Shown here in pieces: positions 41,452 to 50,371 of a stretch of 64,000 nt of DNA (position 1 is its first letter; every line of letters starts with the position of its first letter). Source of the DNA: Casimicrobium huifangae (lineage in GTDB: Bacteria > Pseudomonadota > Gammaproteobacteria > Burkholderiales > Casimicrobiaceae); contig NZ_CP041352.1 of the NCBI RefSeq assembly GCF_009746125.1, forward strand, positions 1,267,847 through 1,331,846, in the 5' to 3' direction. The translations under genes and the position numbers were made by a program. A model generated the notes under the pieces. It saw nothing but the letters and a program-made list of their open reading frames with translations. It was not told the origin of the DNA and did no database searches.

Positions 41452-42696
41452 TTACTCCCAGCTCAACGCCCCACCCGTCTGATACTCGATCACGCGGGTT
41501 TCGAAGAAGTTCTTTTCCTTCTTCAGGTCCATCACTTCGCTCATCCACGGGAACGGGTTCTCGGCCTTGTCGAACAACTGGTCGAGGCCGATTTGCTGGC
41601 AGCGGCGGTTGGCGATGAAGCGCAGGTATTCCTTGAACTGGGTGGCGTTCAGACCGAGCACGCCGCGCGGCATGGTGTCTTCGGCGTAGGCGTATTCGAG
41701 CTCGACGCCGCGCTTGATCAGCTCCTTGATCTCGTCCTTGAACGATTCGGTCCAGAGCTGCGGGTTCTCGAGCTTGATGGTGTTGATGAGGTCGATGCCG
41801 AAGTTGCAGTGCATCGATTCGTCGCGCAGGATGTACTGGTACTGCTCGGCGGCGCCGGTCATCTTGTTCTGGCGGCCGAGCGAGAGGATCTGCACAAAGC
41901 CGACGTAGAAGAAGATGCCTTCCATGATGCAGGCGAACACGATCAGGCTCTTCAGGAGCTTCTGGTCGCTTTCAAAATCACCCGTCTTGAAGTTCGGGTT
42001 GGTCAGCACGTCGATGAACGGGATCAGGAACTCATCCTTGTCGCGGATGCATTTGATCTCGTGGTACGCGTTGAAGATTTCGGCCTCGTCGAGGCCGAGC
42101 GACTGCACGATGTACTGGTAGGCGTGGGTGTGGATCGCCTCCTCAAACGCCTGGCGCAGCAGGTATTGCCGGCACTCGGGCGCGGTGATGTGGCGATAGG
42201 TGCCGAGCACAATGTTGTTGGCGGCCAGGCTGTCGGCGGTGACGAAGAAGCCGAGGTTGCGCTTGACAATCAGGCGCTCGTCATCGGTGAGGCCGCCGGC
42301 GCTGGTGGGGCGCTTCCACAGTTCGATGTCGCGCTGCATGTTGATCTCTTGCGGCATCCAGTGGTTGGCGCAGCCGCCGAGGTATTTGTCCCACGCCCAG
42401 GTGTATTTGAAGGGCACGAGCTGATTGACGTCGGCACCGCCGTTGATGACCCGCTTGTCCTCAGCGCGCACACGGCGCCAGCGGCTGTCGAACTCCGGGT
42501 TGCCCACACTCGACATGCGTGGCTCGGCCGCCACCGGCTGCGGTTGCTCATGCATTTGGGCGCGGTAGTCCGCTACCTGCGCGGCGGTGGGCGGCGGCAC
42601 GCTCGGGCGTGCGGGCTGGGCAGCAGGCTGCGGCGTCGCTGCTGTGGCGGCTGCGGGTTGGGCCGGGGTGACGATGTCGTCATCAAAATTGAGCAT
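41452..42696 (-). CDS. nrdB: ribonucleoside-diphosphate reductase beta subunit
   Basis: The 414-residue R2 subunit has a Pro/Ala/Gln-rich N-terminal extension of about 65 residues and a di-iron core: '[16 protein letters not shown]' (Asp ligand), '[19 protein letters not shown]' (Glu-x2-His with Tyr four residues later) and '[10 protein letters not shown]' (Glu-x2-His). The Tyr at the radical position and the Asp metal ligand support a tyrosyl-radical class Ia-type enzyme. Otherwise the IHTH context is like the Chlamydia type. It works with NrdA to make deoxyribonucleotides. It is separated from nrdA by three small genes and a terminator. Confidence 0.96.
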   Translation of the reverse strand: MLNFDDDIVTPAQPAAATAATPQPAAQPARPSVPPPTAAQVADYRAQMHEQPQPVAAEPRMSSVGNPEFDSRWRRVRAEDKRVINGGADVNQLVPFKYTWAWDKYLGGCANHWMPQEINMQRDIELWKRPTSAGGLTDDERLIVKRNLGFFVTADSLAANNIVLGTYRHITAPECRQYLLRQAFEEAIHTHAYQYIVQSLGLDEAEIFNAYHEIKCIRDKDEFLIPFIDVLTNPNFKTGDFESDQKLLKSLIVFACIMEGIFFYVGFVQILSLGRQNKMTGAAEQYQYILRDESMHCNFGIDLINTIKLENPQLWTESFKDEIKELIKRGVELEYAYAEDTMPRGVLGLNATQFKEYLRFIANRRCQQIGLDQLFDKAENPFPWMSEVMDLKKEKNFFETRVIEYQTGGALSWE

Positions 42697-42758
42697 TCGG
42701 TACTACTTTCTTTCGGTCATCGCGCTACGGCGATGAGGGCCGGGGCGCGAACTGCGGT

Positions 42759-43025
42759 TTACTGGACGGATTCGAGCTTGGAATAAAGATACGAGGGCGA
42801 GATGTCGATGCCGCCGCGCTCCCACGAGAGGGTGGCGAGGCCTTCATCAAGCGAAAGCTCGGCAAAGGCGGCCGGATCGCGCAGCGCTTCGAGGTCTTCG
42901 CCCCAGAGGTCATCGGAGAGATCAACAATGCCCGCCTTGCCGTCGCTGAACTGCAGCCACATCTGATAATCGCCCATATGGCGGGCGTTGCTCAGGCGCG
43001 GGTTCGGGTCAACAAGGTCTTGCAA
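42759..43025 (-). CDS. DUF2442 domain protein
   Basis: The 88-residue protein matches DUF2442: 'PRLSNARHMGDYQMWLQFSDGKAGIVDLSDDLWGEDLEALRDPAAFAELSLDEGLATLSWERGGIDISPSYLY'. DUF2442 is a small beta/alpha domain, often in toxin-antitoxin-like pairs or beside DUF4160. No partner (such as DUF4160) is seen here. It sits 62 bp upstream of nrdB on the same strand and may share its transcript. Confidence 0.9.
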   Translation of the reverse strand: MQDLVDPNPRLSNARHMGDYQMWLQFSDGKAGIVDLSDDLWGEDLEALRDPAAFAELSLDEGLATLSWERGGIDISPSYLYSKLESVQ

Positions 43026-43092
43026 TGCGGTGGTGCTCCGTGGGTTTTTCAGAATGTACTGACGCAGGGCGCAGGCCCGTCAATGCGTTTGG

Positions 43093-43128
43093 AAAAACCG
43101 CCGGAGAGGTTTTGCAAACTCTCCGGCG
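43093..43128 (-). terminator. intrinsic terminator, minus strand
   Basis: CGCCGGAGAG and CTCTCCGGCG form a perfect 10-bp stem with a 10-base loop. On the minus strand they are followed by GGTTTTT. It lies about 41 bp after the stop of the YegP-like gene. Confidence 0.85.
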
Positions 43129-43169
43129 TGCAGTTCGCGCGGGTGGGTACCCGTGGCGGCTAGCTGCGG

Positions 43170-43337
43170 TTATGCGCCGGTGTAACCGTTAAGACGCGCG
43201 TTTTCCTTGCAATCCTTCGGGGTCACGTAGCCTTGCGACGACGCTCCGATGATGTTGCCGTTCGACGCGATCCGGCGCCAGCGATGCTTGCCGGCCTTAT
43301 CCTGGTAGAACTCCCACTTGTGTTCTTTTGTTGCCAC
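43170..43337 (-). CDS. YegP/DUF1508-like small protein
   Basis: The 55-residue product starts at GTG 43337, preceded by a strong GGGAGGTGATC ribosome site. The sequence 'KWEFYQDKAGKHRWRRIASNGNIIGASSQGYVTPKDCKENA' matches the YegP/DUF1508 motif of one repeat (Trp-Glu-Phe-Tyr...Trp-Arg-x2-Ala-Ser-Asn-Gly). Family members are small cytoplasmic proteins of unknown role. It is too short for standard 60-codon ORF filters. A terminator follows. Confidence 0.8.
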   Translation of the reverse strand: MATKEHKWEFYQDKAGKHRWRRIASNGNIIGASSQGYVTPKDCKENARLNGYTGA

Positions 43338-43559
43338 AGATCACCTCCCTTCCTTAAGGTACACACACTCGACCCGAACAAATTACGTGATCCGCCGGGC
43401 GACGGGGGTGTGCAAATCGCGGTGGTGTCTCGCGCGAATCGAGAACACCGCCGCACTTACAGCCAGTGCCGACACCCTTCGCTCGGGTGATCGTCAGTCC
43501 ATACCGGCACTGGCGATGAATCGGCGGCTTGCTGCGGTCAGGGCTCTGTGGTCATTCCA

Positions 43560-43605
43560 TACACAGAGCCCTCACCCCAACCCTCTCCACGTGGAAGAGG
43601 GCGGC
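43560..43605. repeat. short recurrent-type motif with hairpin
   Basis: A CCCTCACCCCAACCCTCTCC stretch with CCTCTCC-ACGT-GGAAGAGG folds into a hairpin just before the LysM stop codon. Motifs of this sort recur between genes in many proteobacteria. No T-run follows. Confidence 0.45.
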
Positions 43606-43618
43606 CGTGGCGGGCGGA

Positions 43619-44125
43619 CTAGAGCGGCGGGATGCGCAGCTTCTGGCCCGGGTAAATCTTGTCAGGATGTGACAGCATCGGCTTGTTGGCTTCAAAGATC
43701 ACCGGATACTTGTTGCCATCACCGTAGGCGGCCTTGGCAATCGCCCACAGCGTGTCGCCGCGCACCACGTCGTGATAGGTGGCTTCCGGTTCGCTCTGGT
43801 CTACCGACATATTGTCATTGACGTTCGACACGCCCGACACGTTGCCGCAACAGAGCAGTGCCTTCTCCTTGGTGGCCTGATCGGCGGCGACGCCGAAGAT
43901 GCTGACCGTGGAGCTGGTGGCGTCGAAGGTAACGACCAGACCGGTGATGGTCAGGCCCTGCGCTTCGATGTAGGCCTGGATGGCGTCGCCCGCCTGGCGG
44001 TTGGCTGCGTCAAGCTTTTCCTTGGCGGCGGCATCATCGGCGGCAGCGGCTTGCGCTGCTGCCTCGGCATCCTTGTGGCCGAACAACTTTTCGCCGGCAT
44101 CCTTGATGAAACTGAAAAAACCCAT
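43619..44125 (-). CDS. LysM domain protein, YgaU/Kbp-like
   Basis: The 168-residue protein starts at ATG 44125 with AAGGAG. It has an N-terminal 'GFFSFIKDAGEKLFG', a BON domain ('AIQAYIEAQGLTITGLVVTFDATSSTVSIFGVAADQATKEKALLCCGNVSGVSNVNDNM') and a C-terminal LysM ('YHDVVRGDTLWAIAKAAYGDGNKYPVIFEANKPMLSHPDKIYPGQKLRIPP'). This is the YgaU/Kbp family. E. coli Kbp binds potassium and is cytoplasmic. The BON region here keeps a Cys pair absent in that protein. Confidence 0.92.
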   Translation of the reverse strand: MGFFSFIKDAGEKLFGHKDAEAAAQAAAADDAAAKEKLDAANRQAGDAIQAYIEAQGLTITGLVVTFDATSSTVSIFGVAADQATKEKALLCCGNVSGVSNVNDNMSVDQSEPEATYHDVVRGDTLWAIAKAAYGDGNKYPVIFEANKPMLSHPDKIYPGQKLRIPPL

Positions 44126-44257
44126 TTGAGTCTCCTTTGCTCTGGTTAGGGTGGCTAATATCAGCAACTGCTGAGGACCACCATAACGACGATTATTGCG
44201 TGAATGGACGTCGCGAAAAATCTGATTCAGACATGCTCATGACATGAGCCAACGCCA

Positions 44258-47242
44258 CTACTGGCAAGCCTCACAGTCGGGATTGTCAATGGAGCAGAAC
44301 TTCATGTCGGTTGCGGGCAGCTCGCCTGCAACTGCCGGGTTGGTTGGCACCACGGCCGCAGGCACCACGATCGGTGCGGCGCTGACGGCCTGTGCGATAC
44401 CGCCAGACGACGGTACGGCGTTCAGCTCACCGCCTTTGCCGGTGGACTTCTCGGCGCTGGTGGCGGCCAGAGTGCGCAGGTAATAGGTAGTCTTGAGGCC
44501 ACGCTTCCACGCCATTTTGTAGAGCTCGTCGAGCTTTTTACCCGAGGCGCCGGCCATGTAAATGTTCAGCGATTGCGCCTGGTCGATCCACTTCTGGCGA
44601 CGCGAGGCGGCCTCGACGAGCCACAGCGGGTCCATCTCGAACGCAGTGGCGTAATTGGCTTTCAGATCGTCCGGAATGCGGTCGATGCGGGCCAGCGCGC
44701 CATCAAAATACTTGAGGTCGGCAATCATCACCTCGTCCCACAGACCGCGCGCTTTCAGGTCGTCGACGAGATGCTCGTTGATGACGGTGAACTCGCCGGA
44801 GAGGTTCGATTTGACGAACAGGTTCTCGTAGTTCGGCTCGATGCAGGCGGACACGCCGATGATGTTGGAGATGGTCGCCGTCGGCGCGATCGCCACGCAG
44901 TTGGAGTTGCGCATGCCGTGGATCTTGATGCGATCCTTGAGTGCGTCCCAGTCCATGGTGACCGAGGAATCCACCTCGACATAACCACCGCGTTCGTCAG
45001 CCAGCAGCTTGAGTGATTCGTGCGGCATGATGCCGCGATCCCACAGCGAGCCCTTGTACGAGCTGTAGCGGCCGCGCTCCTCGGCGAGCTCGGTGGACGC
45101 CCAGTAGGCGTAGTAGCAAACCGCTTCCATCGAGCGGTCGGCAAACTCCATCGCGTCCTGCGAGGCGTACGGCGTGCGCATCATGTGCAGCGCATCCTGG
45201 AAACCCATGATGCCCAGGCCGACCGGGCGATGCTTCAGGTTGGAGGTGCGCGCCTTCTTGACGGCGTAGTAGTTGATGTCGATAACGTTGTCGAGCATCC
45301 GCATGGCGGTGCGCACCGTCTTTTGCAGCTTGGCGTGATCGAGCACGTAACCGCCATCAACCTCCATCATGTGATTGACGAGGTTGACCGAGCCCAGGTT
45401 GCACACGGCAATCTCGGTCTCGCTGGTGTTGAGCGTGATCTCGGTGCACAGGTTCGACGAGTGCACCACGCCCACGTGCGATTGCGGCGAGCGAATGTTG
45501 CACGGGTCCTTGAAGGTGATCCACGGATGCCCGGTCTCGAACAGCATGGTGAGCATCTTGCGCCACAGCGTGGTGGCCTGGATGGTCTTGAACAGCTTGA
45601 GTTCGCCGCGCGCCGCCTTGGCTTCGTACTCGGTGTACTTCGCTTCGAACGCCTTGCCGAAGAGGTCATGCAGGTCCGGCGTATCGGCGGGCGAGAACAG
45701 CGTCCAGGTGCCGTTCTCCATGACGCGCTTCATGAACAGATCGGGAATCCAGTTCGCCGTGTTCATGTCATGCGTACGGCGGCGGTCGTCGCCGGTGTTC
45801 TTGCGCAGTTCGAGGAATTCCTCGACGTCGAGATGCCAGCTTTCGAGGTAGGTGCAGACGGCGCCCTTGCGCTTGCCGCCCTGATTCACTGCGACGGCCG
45901 TGTCGTTCACTACCTTGAGGAACGGCACCACGCCCTGCGATTCGCCGTTGGTGCCCTTGATGTGCGAGCCCATCGCGCGGACTTGCGTCCAGTCGTTGCC
46001 GAGGCCGCCAGCGAACTTGGACAGCAGGGCGTTTTCCTTGATTGCCTCGTAGATGCCGTCGAGATCGTCGGCAACGGTGGTGAGGTAGCAGGACGATAGT
46101 TGCGAGCGATGCGTGGCGGAGTTGAACAGCGTCGGCGTGCTCGACATGAAGTCGAAGCTCGACAGCAGTTGGTAGAACTCAATGGCGCGCGCCTCGCGGT
46201 CGGCTTCGTTGAGTGCCAGGCCCATCGCAACGCGCATGAAGAACGCCTGCGGCAGCTCAAAGCGGCGGTCAGCGCCGTTGGCCGTGGTCTGGCGATCAAT
46301 CAGGAAGTAGCGGTCGTAAAGCGTTTGCAGGCCGAGGAAGCCGAACTTGAAGTCGCGCGTGTGATCCAGCGCTTCGCCGAGCCGTTGCAGATCAAAGCTG
46401 GCCAGCTCCGGGTTGAGCAGGCCAATCTTGATGCCGTGCTTGATGAACTTCGGGAAGTACTCGGCGTACTTGGTCGCCATGTCGGCCTGCGACGCTTCTT
46501 CACCCAGGATTTCGAAGCGGATGGAGTCGAGCAGCAGGCGGGCCGTGACGAAGCTGTACGCCGGGTCTTTCTCGATGTACTGGCGCGCAGCGAGCACCAC
46601 GCACTTGCGCACTTCTTTTGCCGAGACGCCGTCGTAGAGGTCTTTCAGCGTGGCTTTCAGGATCAGATCGGCATCGGCGGCGCCCTGCAGGCCTTCGCAG
46701 GACGATTTGATGAGCTCGCGCAGGCGCAGCAGATCAAGTGGTTTGCGCACGCCGTCCTCGACGACGTGCAGGATGGATTCCTGATCAGCTTCCTTCGCGG
46801 TCTTCGCCTGTGCCGCGCGTTCCTGAGTGCGCTTCTCGCGGTAGAGCACATAGGCGCGGGCCACTTCATGTTCGCCCGAGCGCATCAGCGCCAGCTCGAC
46901 CTGGTCCTGGATTTCTTCAATATGGATGGCGCCGCCTTCCGGCTTGACGCGCATCAGCGCGCGCATGACGGCGTCGGTCAGTTGCTGCGTCAGCTCACGG
47001 GCGCGGGCAGAGGCGGCGCTCTGGTTACCGTGGGCCGCCAGATAGGCCTTGGTCATCGCCACCGTGATCTTGGACGGCTCGAAGCTGACCACCGAACCAT
47101 TGCGACGGATGACCTTGTACAGCGCGGCCCGACCGGCCTCAGGCGTGGCCGTTGAACTACCGGTGACCAGCCCCATGACGGCGGGGTTGACGGCGGGATT
47201 CAATGCGGCGCCACCAGATTGGGCGGAAGGGGAATCGAGCAT
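44258..47242 (-). CDS. nrdA: ribonucleoside-diphosphate reductase alpha subunit with two ATP-cones
   Basis: The 994-residue class I R1 subunit has two N-terminal ATP-cones: 'VIRRNGSVVSFEPSKITVAMTKAYLAAHG' near residue 43 and 'LHVVEDGVRKPLDLLRLRELIKSSCEGLQG' near 155. The catalytic core has Cys in 'SQLSSCYLTTV', 'SNLCTEITLNTSETEIAVCNLGSVNL' and a Tyr-Tyr pair in 'LKTTYYLRTL'. The C-terminal tail ends 'NPDCEACQ', the redox pair that re-reduces the active site. It makes dNDPs with NrdB. GGAG precedes the ATG. Tandem NrdR boxes and a promoter lie about 270 bp upstream. It is the last gene before a 475-bp gap. Confidence 0.97.
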   Translation of the reverse strand: MLDSPSAQSGGAALNPAVNPAVMGLVTGSSTATPEAGRAALYKVIRRNGSVVSFEPSKITVAMTKAYLAAHGNQSAASARARELTQQLTDAVMRALMRVKPEGGAIHIEEIQDQVELALMRSGEHEVARAYVLYREKRTQERAAQAKTAKEADQESILHVVEDGVRKPLDLLRLRELIKSSCEGLQGAADADLILKATLKDLYDGVSAKEVRKCVVLAARQYIEKDPAYSFVTARLLLDSIRFEILGEEASQADMATKYAEYFPKFIKHGIKIGLLNPELASFDLQRLGEALDHTRDFKFGFLGLQTLYDRYFLIDRQTTANGADRRFELPQAFFMRVAMGLALNEADREARAIEFYQLLSSFDFMSSTPTLFNSATHRSQLSSCYLTTVADDLDGIYEAIKENALLSKFAGGLGNDWTQVRAMGSHIKGTNGESQGVVPFLKVVNDTAVAVNQGGKRKGAVCTYLESWHLDVEEFLELRKNTGDDRRRTHDMNTANWIPDLFMKRVMENGTWTLFSPADTPDLHDLFGKAFEAKYTEYEAKAARGELKLFKTIQATTLWRKMLTMLFETGHPWITFKDPCNIRSPQSHVGVVHSSNLCTEITLNTSETEIAVCNLGSVNLVNHMMEVDGGYVLDHAKLQKTVRTAMRMLDNVIDINYYAVKKARTSNLKHRPVGLGIMGFQDALHMMRTPYASQDAMEFADRSMEAVCYYAYWASTELAEERGRYSSYKGSLWDRGIMPHESLKLLADERGGYVEVDSSVTMDWDALKDRIKIHGMRNSNCVAIAPTATISNIIGVSACIEPNYENLFVKSNLSGEFTVINEHLVDDLKARGLWDEVMIADLKYFDGALARIDRIPDDLKANYATAFEMDPLWLVEAASRRQKWIDQAQSLNIYMAGASGKKLDELYKMAWKRGLKTTYYLRTLAATSAEKSTGKGGELNAVPSSGGIAQAVSAAPIVVPAAVVPTNPAVAGELPATDMKFCSIDNPDCEACQ

Positions 47243-47511
47243 GTAAGCGTCTCCGAAAAACTGTCATTCATCTGTACGGGTGGCGGCATGGCAACGAGGC
47301 CAGTCGACTATTGCGGTCAACTGGCTAACCGATTGCGTGCGCCCCGGGCCTCCCAACCCACCCCTCCTGTTGCATCGAAGTCCGTACCGGTATCGTGGTG
47401 CTGGCCGACCGTGCTGTTGGCAAGGCACAGGCCTCACACGGCATACACGCGACACACACGAAAACTCGCCTGTTCATGCAAGCTGGTCCGCAAAGTCGAT
47501 GGAACAGACGA

Positions 47512-47541
47512 AGAATACGACCAACAATATCTAGTGGTCAA
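47512..47541 (-). promoter_or_regulatory. nrdA promoter
   Basis: On the minus strand TTGACC (47541-47536) and TATTCT (47517-47512) are spaced by 18 bases, pointing at nrdA. NrdR box 1 overlaps the -35 and spacer, and box 2 lies upstream. The predicted leader is about 260 nt. Confidence 0.65.
47522..47537. promoter_or_regulatory. NrdR box 1
   Basis: CAACAATATCTAGTGG matches 12 of 16 positions of the NrdR box ACACWATATATWGTGT. It is paired with box 2, with 32 bp (three helical turns) between centres, the spacing expected for NrdR repressor pairs. Confidence 0.7.
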
Positions 47542-47553
47542 GCGGCATTCGAA

Positions 47554-47569
47554 CCACAAGATGTTGGGG
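47554..47569. promoter_or_regulatory. NrdR box 2
   Basis: Read on the minus strand, CCCCAACATCTTGTGG matches about 11 of 16 consensus positions. It is weaker than box 1 but placed exactly three turns away. Confidence 0.55.
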
Positions 47570-47717
47570 TTGGGGGCGCAGTTTTATCACGACGGCAACA
47601 GCCTTTGCGATGGCTCAACGTGACCCCGCATACAGCTTGGCTTGGCAGCGTAGCGAGTAGTTTTTCCCCGCTCAGCGCACAGCTTTTGCAATGCTTTTTC
47701 GCGGCTTTTCCACAGGC

Positions 47718-48425
47718 TTATCCCCGCGATCCGAGGTGGTGCAGTTGTTGTCCCGCCACCACAACTGCAGATTTACCAATGTCAATTGAAATGGGTGATG
47801 AGCCAGTGACGCTACCGAACGACGGCAGCACAATGCCGCGATGGTGCTGCCAGAAGCAGGGCAGGGCGACGCTCTCGCGGGCCGTAGTGAGACGCAGCGA
47901 CGGATGCAGGTGGCCGGCAAGCTCAATCGTGTGGTGCTGCTCCTCGGTCCGCGCTGGGGGCACGGCCAGCAGCGGTTCGTGAAGACAGGTGAACGGTCCC
48001 AGCTCAAACGGCTCGGCGACCAGTTGCAAGCCCCAGTGCGCCGGGGGATCGCCCGCATGGCGATCATGGTTGCCACGCACCAGCGTCATTGCAACATCGG
48101 CGTGTCGGGCCCGGAACTGTCTGAATTTTTGATCAAGCGCGGTTGTGTAGCTTTCACGGGTGTGAATGAGGTCCCCAAGTATCACAAGGTGCGCAGCCTC
48201 ACGCTCATCCAGCAGTGTCGCGATGCGATCAAGGTCGTGCGCGGAGTGCCCGCCCGGCATCGCTACGCCAGCGGCGCGAAAGCTCGCTGCCTTGCCCAGA
48301 TGCACGTCAGCCACGAACAGCACGCGGCCCTGCGGCCACAACAGCGCGTGCGCCGCCAGGCAGAGCAGGGTCTCGCCGTTGACCGCAATGGGCAGCCGCC
48401 CGCGCCCGGAAGCAAGGGCTTTCAT
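47718..48425 (-). CDS. pdeM: PdeM-type phosphoesterase (ligase-associated DNA damage response endonuclease)
   Basis: The 235-residue metallophosphoesterase has 'RVLFVADVHLGKAASFRAAGV' near residue 35, 'HLVILGDLIHTRESYT' near 80, 'MTLVRGNHDRHAGDPP' near 112, 'CLHEPLL' near 145 and 'ELAGHLHPSLRL' near 168. These are the Asp, His and Asn metal ligands of the calcineurin-like fold. PdeM is found with bacterial LigD/Lhr-type repair sets and acts as a DNA endonuclease. The start at ATG 48425 is preferred because the upstream TTG overlaps the glycosylase gene. It lies just after the YcaQ-like gene, as repair genes often do. Confidence 0.88.
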   Translation of the reverse strand: MKALASGRGRLPIAVNGETLLCLAAHALLWPQGRVLFVADVHLGKAASFRAAGVAMPGGHSAHDLDRIATLLDEREAAHLVILGDLIHTRESYTTALDQKFRQFRARHADVAMTLVRGNHDRHAGDPPAHWGLQLVAEPFELGPFTCLHEPLLAVPPARTEEQHHTIELAGHLHPSLRLTTARESVALPCFWQHHRGIVLPSFGSVTGSSPISIDIGKSAVVVAGQQLHHLGSRG

Positions 48426-48441
48426 CGCGGTCGCCGTCCCG

Positions 48442-49701
48442 TCATTGCCGGCCGCTGCCGGCAAGCGCTCGCAACGCAGCGCGCAGCGGACGGGCGAAGG
48501 CTGTCGGCTGACTGCGGACGATGCGCACCGTCAGCGTCCCGTGCCAGCGCGCACAGCGTTGCAGGGCGCCGGCAATATCGCTGGCAAGTGCTTCACTGCT
48601 GCGGATGCGGGGCTCCAGGTGCAAGGCGCGGACCTCGAAGATGCCTTCGCCGCGATGCGCCTTGGCGTCGACGCGCCCGACCAGTTCGCCGCGGACGAGG
48701 ATGGGCAAGGTGAAATAGCCGTAGCGGCGTTTCGCCTCGGGCGTGTAGCACTCGATGCGGTAGTCAAAGTCGAACATCGCGAGCGCGCGCTCGCGGTCCC
48801 ACACCAGCGGATCGAACGGCGACAGCAGCGTGCAATGGGTCGCCCGTAGTTTGCCGCGCCGCGCTGCGCGCAGCGACGCGAGATGGTCACGATGGACATA
48901 CCCCGGCCAGGGCCAGCCTTCGACCGCGACCCGGAGCAGCTCGCCACTGTCAACGAGACCATCCGGATGCGGCTTCGGCTGCGTTTTGAGGGCATGGCGA
49001 AAGTAGTCGCCAATCCAGCGTGCGGGCAGTACGCCCAGCGCCTTGACGGCGGCCAGCGTCCAGGCGCGATCCACTTCCTCGCGCGCCGGCACTGCGCCGT
49101 CATCCAGCAGGCTGGGTGGCAACACCCGTTCACGCACGTCGTAGATGCGATGAAAATTCTCACGCCGCGCGACCATGACTTCGCCAGCAGAAAACAGCGT
49201 CTCGATGCGCAACTTGTCCGGCTTCCAGTCCCACCATCCGGTGCCGCTGCGGCCGCCCTCGTGTTCGAAGTCGGATGCCCGCACGGCGCCCTGGTCGCGC
49301 ACGCGCTCAAGCAGATCGAGATGCCCCACCGGGTCGGCGGCCAATCGGTCCGCGCTGCGGGGCATCCCGGCGGCCTCCAGATGCAGCATCTGTCGCCGGT
49401 ACTGCCGGTAGTGCTCAATCGGCAGAAAGCACGCGGCATGGGCCCAGTACTCAAACAGACGGCCCTCGGCCAGCAATTCGTCGAGCCACTGTTGTGGATA
49501 GTCGCCCAGCCGGCTCCAGAGCACCAGATAGGGGCTGCGCGCCACCACATGGATGGTGTCGATCTGCAGCACCTGCACGCGGTGTATTGCAGCGAGCAGG
49601 TCCTGCTTGCGTGCTGCGCGTGCAGGCGGCGCGAGCAGCCCGGTGGCGGCAAGCTGCAGGGCACGCGCTTCAGTGAGCGATAGCTGGATGTCGTTGGTCA
49701 C
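48442..49701 (-). CDS. YcaQ-type winged-helix DNA glycosylase
   Basis: The product is about 419 residues and begins at GTG 49701 ('TNDIQLSLTEARALQLAATGLL'). It has the family motifs 'VQVLQIDTIHVVARSPYLVLWSRLGDY' near residue 45 and 'LFEYWAHAACFLPIEHY' near 80. They continue with 'GWWDWKPDKLRIETLFSAGEVMVARRENFHRIYDVRERVLP' near 150 and 'LSPFDPLVWDRERALAMFDFDYRIECYTPEAKRRYGYF' near 285. YcaQ and AlkX-type glycosylases unhook DNA interstrand crosslinks. The Gln-x-Asp-like motif 'LQIDTI' is present. The start is uncertain because there is no strong SD. It overlaps or abuts pdeM, suggesting a repair operon. Confidence 0.88.
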   Translation of the reverse strand: MTNDIQLSLTEARALQLAATGLLAPPARAARKQDLLAAIHRVQVLQIDTIHVVARSPYLVLWSRLGDYPQQWLDELLAEGRLFEYWAHAACFLPIEHYRQYRRQMLHLEAAGMPRSADRLAADPVGHLDLLERVRDQGAVRASDFEHEGGRSGTGWWDWKPDKLRIETLFSAGEVMVARRENFHRIYDVRERVLPPSLLDDGAVPAREEVDRAWTLAAVKALGVLPARWIGDYFRHALKTQPKPHPDGLVDSGELLRVAVEGWPWPGYVHRDHLASLRAARRGKLRATHCTLLSPFDPLVWDRERALAMFDFDYRIECYTPEAKRRYGYFTLPILVRGELVGRVDAKAHRGEGIFEVRALHLEPRIRSSEALASDIAGALQRCARWHGTLTVRIVRSQPTAFARPLRAALRALAGSGRQ

Positions 49702-49784
49702 GGTGATTGATGCATGGAATGCGTTGGGGCCGGCTTCATACAATAGGTGCCCGCCCACATTTTGCCGTCGCCCGGATTTGCTCT

Positions 49785-50351
49785 ATGTCCATCAAGTCTG
49801 ACCACTGGATTCGCCGCATGGCGCAACACCACGCGATGATTGAGCCGTTCGTACCGGACCAGGTGCGCTACGTCGATGGGCACAAGATCGTCTCCTATGG
49901 CACGTCGAGCTACGGCTACGACATCCGTTGCGCCGACGAATTCAAGATCTTCACCAACATCAACTCGACCATCGTTGACCCGAAAGCCTTCGACGAGAAG
50001 TCGTTCGTGGATTTCAAGGGTGACGTCTGCATCATCCCGCCCAACTCGTTTGCGCTGGCGCGCACGGTCGAGTATTTCCGCATTCCGCGCAGCGTGCTGA
50101 CCATCTGCGTCGGCAAGAGCACGTATGCGCGTTGCGGCATCATCGTCAACGTCACCCCATTCGAGCCGGAGTGGGAAGGTTATGTGACGCTGGAGTTCTC
50201 CAACACGACGCCGCTGCCAGCAAAGATTTATGCGGGCGAGGGTTGTGCACAGGTGCTGTTCTTCGAAAGCGATGAGATCTGCGGCACGTCGTACAAGGAC
50301 CGCGGTGGCAAATATCAGGGCCAAAGCGGTGTGACGCTGCCAAAGACCTGA
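49785..50351 (+). CDS. dcd: dCTP deaminase
   Basis: The 188-residue enzyme has the Dcd signatures '[19 protein letters not shown]' near residue 40, '[87 protein letters not shown]' through 165, and the terminal 'GVTLPKT'. It deaminates dCTP to dUTP, which is then used for dTTP synthesis. Length and motifs are normal. Placement beside nucleotide-metabolism genes is consistent, though nrdA is over 2 kb away. The ATG 49785 is chosen because the family start Met-Ser-Ile-Lys begins there. Confidence 0.97.
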   Translation: MSIKSDHWIRRMAQHHAMIEPFVPDQVRYVDGHKIVSYGTSSYGYDIRCADEFKIFTNINSTIVDPKAFDEKSFVDFKGDVCIIPPNSFALARTVEYFRIPRSVLTICVGKSTYARCGIIVNVTPFEPEWEGYVTLEFSNTTPLPAKIYAGEGCAQVLFFESDEICGTSYKDRGGKYQGQSGVTLPKT

Positions 50352-50371
50352 TTGCGCTGATTGCACGCAAC

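Larger units (their letters stand above)
47243..47717. other. 475-bp nrdA upstream region
   Basis: This region carries the predicted nrdA promoter (47512-47541), two NrdR boxes, and a leader of about 260 nt. No gene with conserved features was seen in it. No riboswitch class was recognised. Confidence 0.6.

Noticed and set aside
41593-42786. 397-codon plus-strand frame opposite nrdB
   Set aside because: It is antisense to a certain nrdB gene and has no recognisable motif.
45020-47155. Two long plus-strand open frames opposite nrdA
   Set aside because: Their peptides are antisense to the conserved nrdA sequence with low-complexity Arg/Val/Leu content and no domain; nrdA is certain.
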